Source: Anagrus nilaparvatae (Eukaryota > Arthropoda > Insecta > Hymenoptera > Mymaridae). From it: a DNA stretch of 64,000 bases. The stretch lies in assembly GCA_022575985.1 (NCBI GenBank), contig JAKSXM010000206.1, positions 806,001-870,000 on the forward strand. The letters are read 5' to 3'. Both the position numbers and the translations under genes were made by a program. The notes under the pieces are model-generated. The model was not told where the DNA came from. It saw only the letters and a list, made by a program, of their open reading frames with translations, and searched no databases. Shown here one piece after another: positions 58,550 through 64,000 of this stretch (position 1 is its first letter; each line of letters begins with the position of its first letter).

Positions 58550-61500
58550 ACCACAAAATCTCCTGAACATTAGTCATCAAAAACTATTTCAAACTCCATT
58601 AAAATAAAATTAATAAAAAACTTTTAATTCAAAATAATTTTAAACAACAATTACAGAAAAATTACTTTACAAAACTGCATTTAATTCCAAGTAAACTAAT
58701 AATAATAATAATACCTCTTTTTGTTATAATCTTTCATATGTATATATATATATAATTTTGTTTTATCCTTCTCATATCGTAAAAATTATTACAGCTACCA
58801 GGTATATAAACGTGAAACTTTCCAGATATACCAAAAGTAGTTGAAGTATATAATGATCTATTAAAATAATTTTCAAATAAATTTTCACCAAAAAAAAAAC
58901 CCCTACGTTTTTATTTTTTCATTATTAACGACTAAAATCTATGTCAACTAGTTTCTGGTCTTTACTATTTCTACGTAATCGATTTTTACGTCGTATTTTA
59001 TATATAAATTTTACTACTTTTATATTTCCATAGATTAAATTTATTCAAGGAGTGAAAATGATGTACTGCTAATTTACATAAGTTATATATGGCTAAATTT
59101 ATTTAATTAATTAACTGATCGATATTACGATGATACTTAAAGGAAAATTTTCATTTTTTACGAATAAATTTTGTAAAAAGTCGTGAATCTTGATTTTTAA
59201 AATTTGAAATATGAAGCAGTAATTTATTTACATAAATTTATAGAAAATTAAGTACGTAATATATCAAGTAAACTTTGATGGATTGTTATGCATGATCGTA
59301 AATACAAGAGCATAATTCGATTAGATTGTTGACGTTTAATGCAGGGCTAAAAACTATAACATGATAAATAAAGATATTGTTTGGAAATTTTAATTTGGTG
59401 ATATTGGGAAAATATATTTTAGGTCAAAATTTAAATTGTTTTTTGATAAAAAATTTTAATTTTATCAATCGATAATTTTCAGTAAATCACTGCGAATAAA
59501 AAGGAATATTTTTCAAAGGCTTTTGAAACTAATTTAACTCATCAATCTGTTACTAAATACAATAGAATTTAATTTCAATATAAAATATTCGTTAATTAAA
59601 AAAAAAAGAGATAATAAAAAGAAAAAAGCGTTTATTTTCTATATGAACAGTTCCATGCCACTTGAGCTTAGTTGGAGTATTCGAATTTGATATAAAATAT
59701 TTTTTATGATTTTCTCAATAATTTTTTTTTAATTTTTAGCTTTGCAGATTTAGTTCTTAAATTTAAAAATCCAAGCCACAATTAAAAGAATAATTTTCAT
59801 AATAATTATGAGTTTAAAATTATTTCGAGTAGATTTTTCACGTTGTTTTCAGAATTTTTAATTTTGAATATGCACTGTCAGGCTGTACTTTAATTTTGCT
59901 TGAATTTTTGAATTTCTAAGAATACGCTTGAATATTCAAGCACAGCAACCTGAGAGTGTGATTTATACTGTGCTATTAATAATCCTAAAATATTTTAATT
60001 AGAGCAAATTAAAAAAAAAAATATTTGTTATTAAACAGCGCAGTTTCAGAAAAATTATTTTATAGCCTTTACGGGTTCACCAGTAATCAAAAAATCAAAT
60101 CACTTATTTAAAAATTTAATCGCCCTTTTATCGACAATAATATTACATGCAGTGTGATAATTACGTATATTATAATATACACAAAATTCATCTTTTGCCG
60201 AAACTTTATTTGGACCAGAAATATTCCAAGGATAAAGTTCAAACTAATTTGAAGGTTGGCTTCCAGTTTTTTCGGGGGTTTGAAAGTACCTTAAGAGGTT
60301 TTTTAGATATAGCAATTTAACGGTTGACTTTTTAAATATACATTATATTATGGGAAATTATAAATACAGGACGTACGCAATTTTAGAAACTCTGCAGCCC
60401 TTTGTCAATTTTCGGCGTTTTTTGGGTTTTGGCCGACAAAGGGCCAGAGACTTGAAATTTGGTACAGATGCTCTCTTTAGATTTTTAAAATACACCCATA
60501 AATTTTCAGAACTTTTTGCCTCTAGGGAGGGGTTTAGGGTGTTTCAAGTGTGTTTTTTGGTAAAAAACTGGTTTTTTACAGAAAAATACAAATAAATAAA
60601 ATTGGCTAATGGGATTTAGGTAAAATTTCTTGGGCCTAAAATGCAAAGGGTAACTATTAAATTGTGTTAAAATATCACATTTCAAACAAAAAAAAGATTT
60701 TTTATTTTTAAAATGAAAACTACACTGACTCACGAATTCGAGATAAAATTTTTCTCGCAAATAAAAACATTTCTAAAAATTATATATGTAGCATGATTAT
60801 AATTTAATTTAGCATAGCGTTTTTTTAAAAATAAATTTGGAAAAAACGTTATAAACTTGCAAGGAGCCTTAGCTTGCCTTGCCATCCCCATCCAAATACT
60901 TGTATTGTCCCAGAACTTCTTTAAAGGCCCATGGAAAGGCCATGTGTAACTTTCACTCTAGGATGGGTATAATTTTTACAGAGCTTGCAATAAACAAAAT
61001 TCCACTTGCCGGTAATAAAATTTTTTTGGATTAAAATTTTTAAAAAAAGCAGTACCTCTTATTAAATGGATAATACACAATAATTTGTAAATAATTTTCC
61101 CTATATAATAAAAATCACGAAATTCGACAATTTTCCACAAAATTAATTTTGGCTAAACAGAAATGATTTTAGTTTTAATGAAATCATCCATATACCTATC
61201 CATTAAATTAAAATATTTAAAATATAAAATAAAGTTAAGCATAAAAAATGCACAAAAATAAAAATTTAAATATCCAAGTATAAATTTTCACACCCACATA
61301 CAACAACAAAAAAATCAAAAAACCTAGAAATTTTATATTGTCACGTAACATAAAGCGTATGTTACTGTGTGAACTAAAAAAAATCACAGTCAAAAGCACA
61401 AAAAAAAATCTAAGCATCAACGTGTATAAATTTTTCCTTTAGAAAAAAAAATAAATAAATAAATCGTGTAAAAAAAAAAGCTTATGTGTCATGGGCCGCA

Positions 61501-64000
61501 CGCGAAAGCTCCCTTTTATAATACAACGTTATACAATAAATCTTTGACGTACGAATCAGATATACCCTTTAACAACAAGTGCAAAGAAAGATAAATTTTT
61601 ATTTTCTTTTATTTTTTCGATAAGAAAATAAAGTATAGTTTAAAAAGTTGATTTTTTACACAAAAAAAATTCTACGTTATTTATATTTAAATTTTTAGGT
61701 GGTTAAACTGCAACTACATATAAACTAAATGTTGATTGAATTATTTAATTGAATTTTCATTATTAAACTTTCTAACGACTGTATATATATTTATATCTGT
61801 TGAAATTATTTTCTGTGTAGGTATAATAATAATAATTTAATCGAATATAGTTGGTATATATATCATATTTAACTTGAAGACTTTAAGGATTTGATATTTC
61901 AAGCTTGACTTTGAAATTATAATACAATTTATAATCTCTTTAAGAGTTTATACTATTATTATTATTATATAATATGTAAATAAGATGAGTAAACTTTAAT
62001 TAATATCGTTATGACATTATAATATATATACGTTAAATAATATACACTGATAAAAATTTTAGGTTGAACTGACGCAAAAATAATAATAGGGTAATGGTAC
62101 TAAATATTGTTCAATGCTAAAATAATTGTGTAACTAGCGATTTATATCTGAGGAAATATCTTTTAGAAAATATTTAGATAGATTTTGGTAGCACTTTTTT
62201 TTTACTGTATTTAAGGTTACAAGATTAATTTGACACCATACATAATGAGATCTGAAATATAATACTTGCGACATAAAGAAAAGTAACCTAAAAATGTATA
62301 ACTGATTTTTGAACACGCAACTATAGAGCTTTAAATAAAGATTTTAGCAACATAACAGTTTTAGTATTTTTTTAGCAGAATACAAGTACATAGTTTTTGA
62401 TATATATTTTTCATCATTTTAAAAACTGGTTCATTAAAAAAGAGCTTTACACGTAGCTTTTAGGGTTTGTTCAAGTTTTCGAATGGAAAATGCAAGGCAA
62501 TTTCATTGTCCATGTAAGTATGTAACGCTGTGACATGAATTCGAATCTTAACTCGAATATACAAATGTGGAAAAATAACGGAATACTTCCGCTTGCAGCA
62601 AGCTGATTTTTTTTTTCAGTGTATATGTCATCGAATTTAGGGGGAAATTCGGAAAAACTTGTAAATCCCACAAAGAGTAACTGATACAACTCAAACTTTT
62701 CCTGTAGCCTCGTAAATTCCTAAAGTAGAAATGCCCATTGCGAGGCTGCAATATTAGAAATTCATACGATAATCGGGGTCATAACCCTAAGCACTGATAA
62801 AATTAATTAAAAATTAATACATTTACTTGAAACTTAATTAGTAACACGTGACCTAAAAATGAATAATATTTTTAAAAAAATTATTTTAATTCGAGAAAAG
62901 CAAAATTATAGATTTATTAAAAGTTAGATTAAAGCAAGTGGGTGGTCTTTTAATATGTCAAGCTCTTTTGATGAATAAGGTTACTTTGTGATATGAGATT
63001 CAGAAGTTCAAAAGATATAAGTCCTTAAAAGTTAAAACTTATTTTATTCACAAAAATGTTGTATATAATTTAAACTTAATTTCTACAAATTTTACATTCA
63101 ATAAACAAAAAATGGTTACTTTAATTTAAATAAAAGTGACACTTAAGGACTTAAAAGTTTAACAACCAACATGATGCAAGCGATAAATTAATAATAAAAC
63201 AAATAAATTTTGAAAAATCCAAATTTTTTAAAATTGTTTAAGAGACTTTGATATGGAAACAATAGGCGTATAGTAAAATAGTAATTTCTTTACGTCCCCT
63301 ACTGCCAACGAACGTAATACTATCGTCTTCAATTTACACTAATAAAATTTCTACCATCCAAGAAATAAAATGAATCTAAATACTTAGTTATATAAAATTT
63401 GAACATCGTAACCAACAAACGACTAAAAGTTAACCAAAAATCATTACATAAAATAAGCTCAAAACCTCTGAATAAGCCTTCTCAAAATGTTTATTTTGAT
63501 GAAAAATGGATTTTTAAAATTTTTATCTCGTACAAGAAATAAATTCAGCCTGCACACGAAGACTATCACATATTTTATTGTGAGCAACTTTTGTAAGCTC
63601 TAAAATCTGAAGAAAGACGTTTTTTCATTATTTTTTATATAGATTTCAAAAGATAAGATTATAGACCATAAAAAAATGAAATAAAATAGCCTTCAATAAA
63701 ATAAAAATTTCTATTTTCTTTCATCCAAATAAAAAATTGTGTTAAAAGATTTTATTAAATTTAACTTTGTTTGAATAAATATTAACTATTACCAAATGAA
63801 ATGAACCAATTCTATAAAACTTAAATAAAAAGTCAACAAAAAAACCAAATCTTTAGAAACTGTTGAGTGTAGTATTTTAAAGTTTATTGAACCGTATTCA
63901 AAGTTATCTAAATAGTCTAATCTATTTTCTTAACATCTCGTTGAATTTGAATGTTATGTGCTTTATATCCTTAAAATACTCGAAAAATAAAATTCGTTTT
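58550..64000. other. AT-rich sequence without a supported gene
   Basis: No gene, tRNA or element end is supported. Points seen: repeat-like sequence at 60240-60760; a short GC-richer block at 60850-60980; a small (TA)n run near 58738-58753. Open frames at 60350-60595, 60506-60760, 61235-61420, 62134-62316 and 62471-62751 have no recognisable domains. Confidence 0.45.

Noticed and set aside
62471..62751. Two overlapping minus-strand frames of 67-72 codons
   Set aside because: No start context, splice signals, domain or conserved motif; consistent with chance in this composition.

Overview
This window reads as an intergenic-rich stretch of an insect nuclear genome. It is strongly AT-rich. It has spliced genes with GT-AG introns, insect-specific chemoreceptor families, and a heavy load of palindromic (foldback) DNA elements. 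Two insect odorant receptor (OR, 7tm_6) genes can be assembled exon by exon, and one intronless divergent ionotropic receptor (IR) follows them. I cannot fix the insect order from the sequence alone.

Layout. The left part (1-15 kb) holds two exons of a minus-strand secreted protein resembling the insect CG3556 / cobalamin-binding-like family: a signal-peptide exon at 11493-11571 and an internal exon at 6929-7163, continuing off the left edge. Around them are a truncated foldback (1-545), a TA-flanked MITE (1848-5637) split by a large foldback element that itself carries a tRNA-derived SINE, a 1.1-kb palindrome (7937-9080), a Penelope-like GIY-YIG remnant (13198-13590), and a decayed histone H2A copy with a histone-type 3' stem-loop (14746-15084). 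From 15.3 to 34.5 kb comes a plus-strand chemosensory cluster: OR-1 (15374-19575, 5 exons, 389 aa), OR-2 (23775-31145, 5 exons, 388 aa) and the IR (32653-34533, 626 aa, no introns). The two ORs share intron phases and almost the same exon lengths, so they derive from one ancestral gene by duplication. Their long introns are filled with foldback elements and other repeats.

From 34.6 to 47 kb the sequence is mostly repeats: two very large TA-flanked palindromes with internal tandem arrays (34621-38828 and 43522-46840), a decayed non-LTR retrotransposon (about 41275-42716), and two related Cys-containing peptide exons or pseudo-exons (32236-32361 and 40858-40986). From 47 to 64 kb there is a decayed LTR-retrotransposon gag-like region (minus strand, 47740-48715), a second and intact copy of the MITE seen at the left (50867-51268), further small foldbacks, and long AT-rich sequence with no gene I can support.

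Working together: the three chemoreceptor genes would encode membrane receptors of sensory neurons. ORs normally need the co-receptor Orco, and IRs need IR co-receptors; neither is in the window. Most remaining structure is explained by one recurring theme, long TA-flanked palindromes of many sizes, some nested inside each other.
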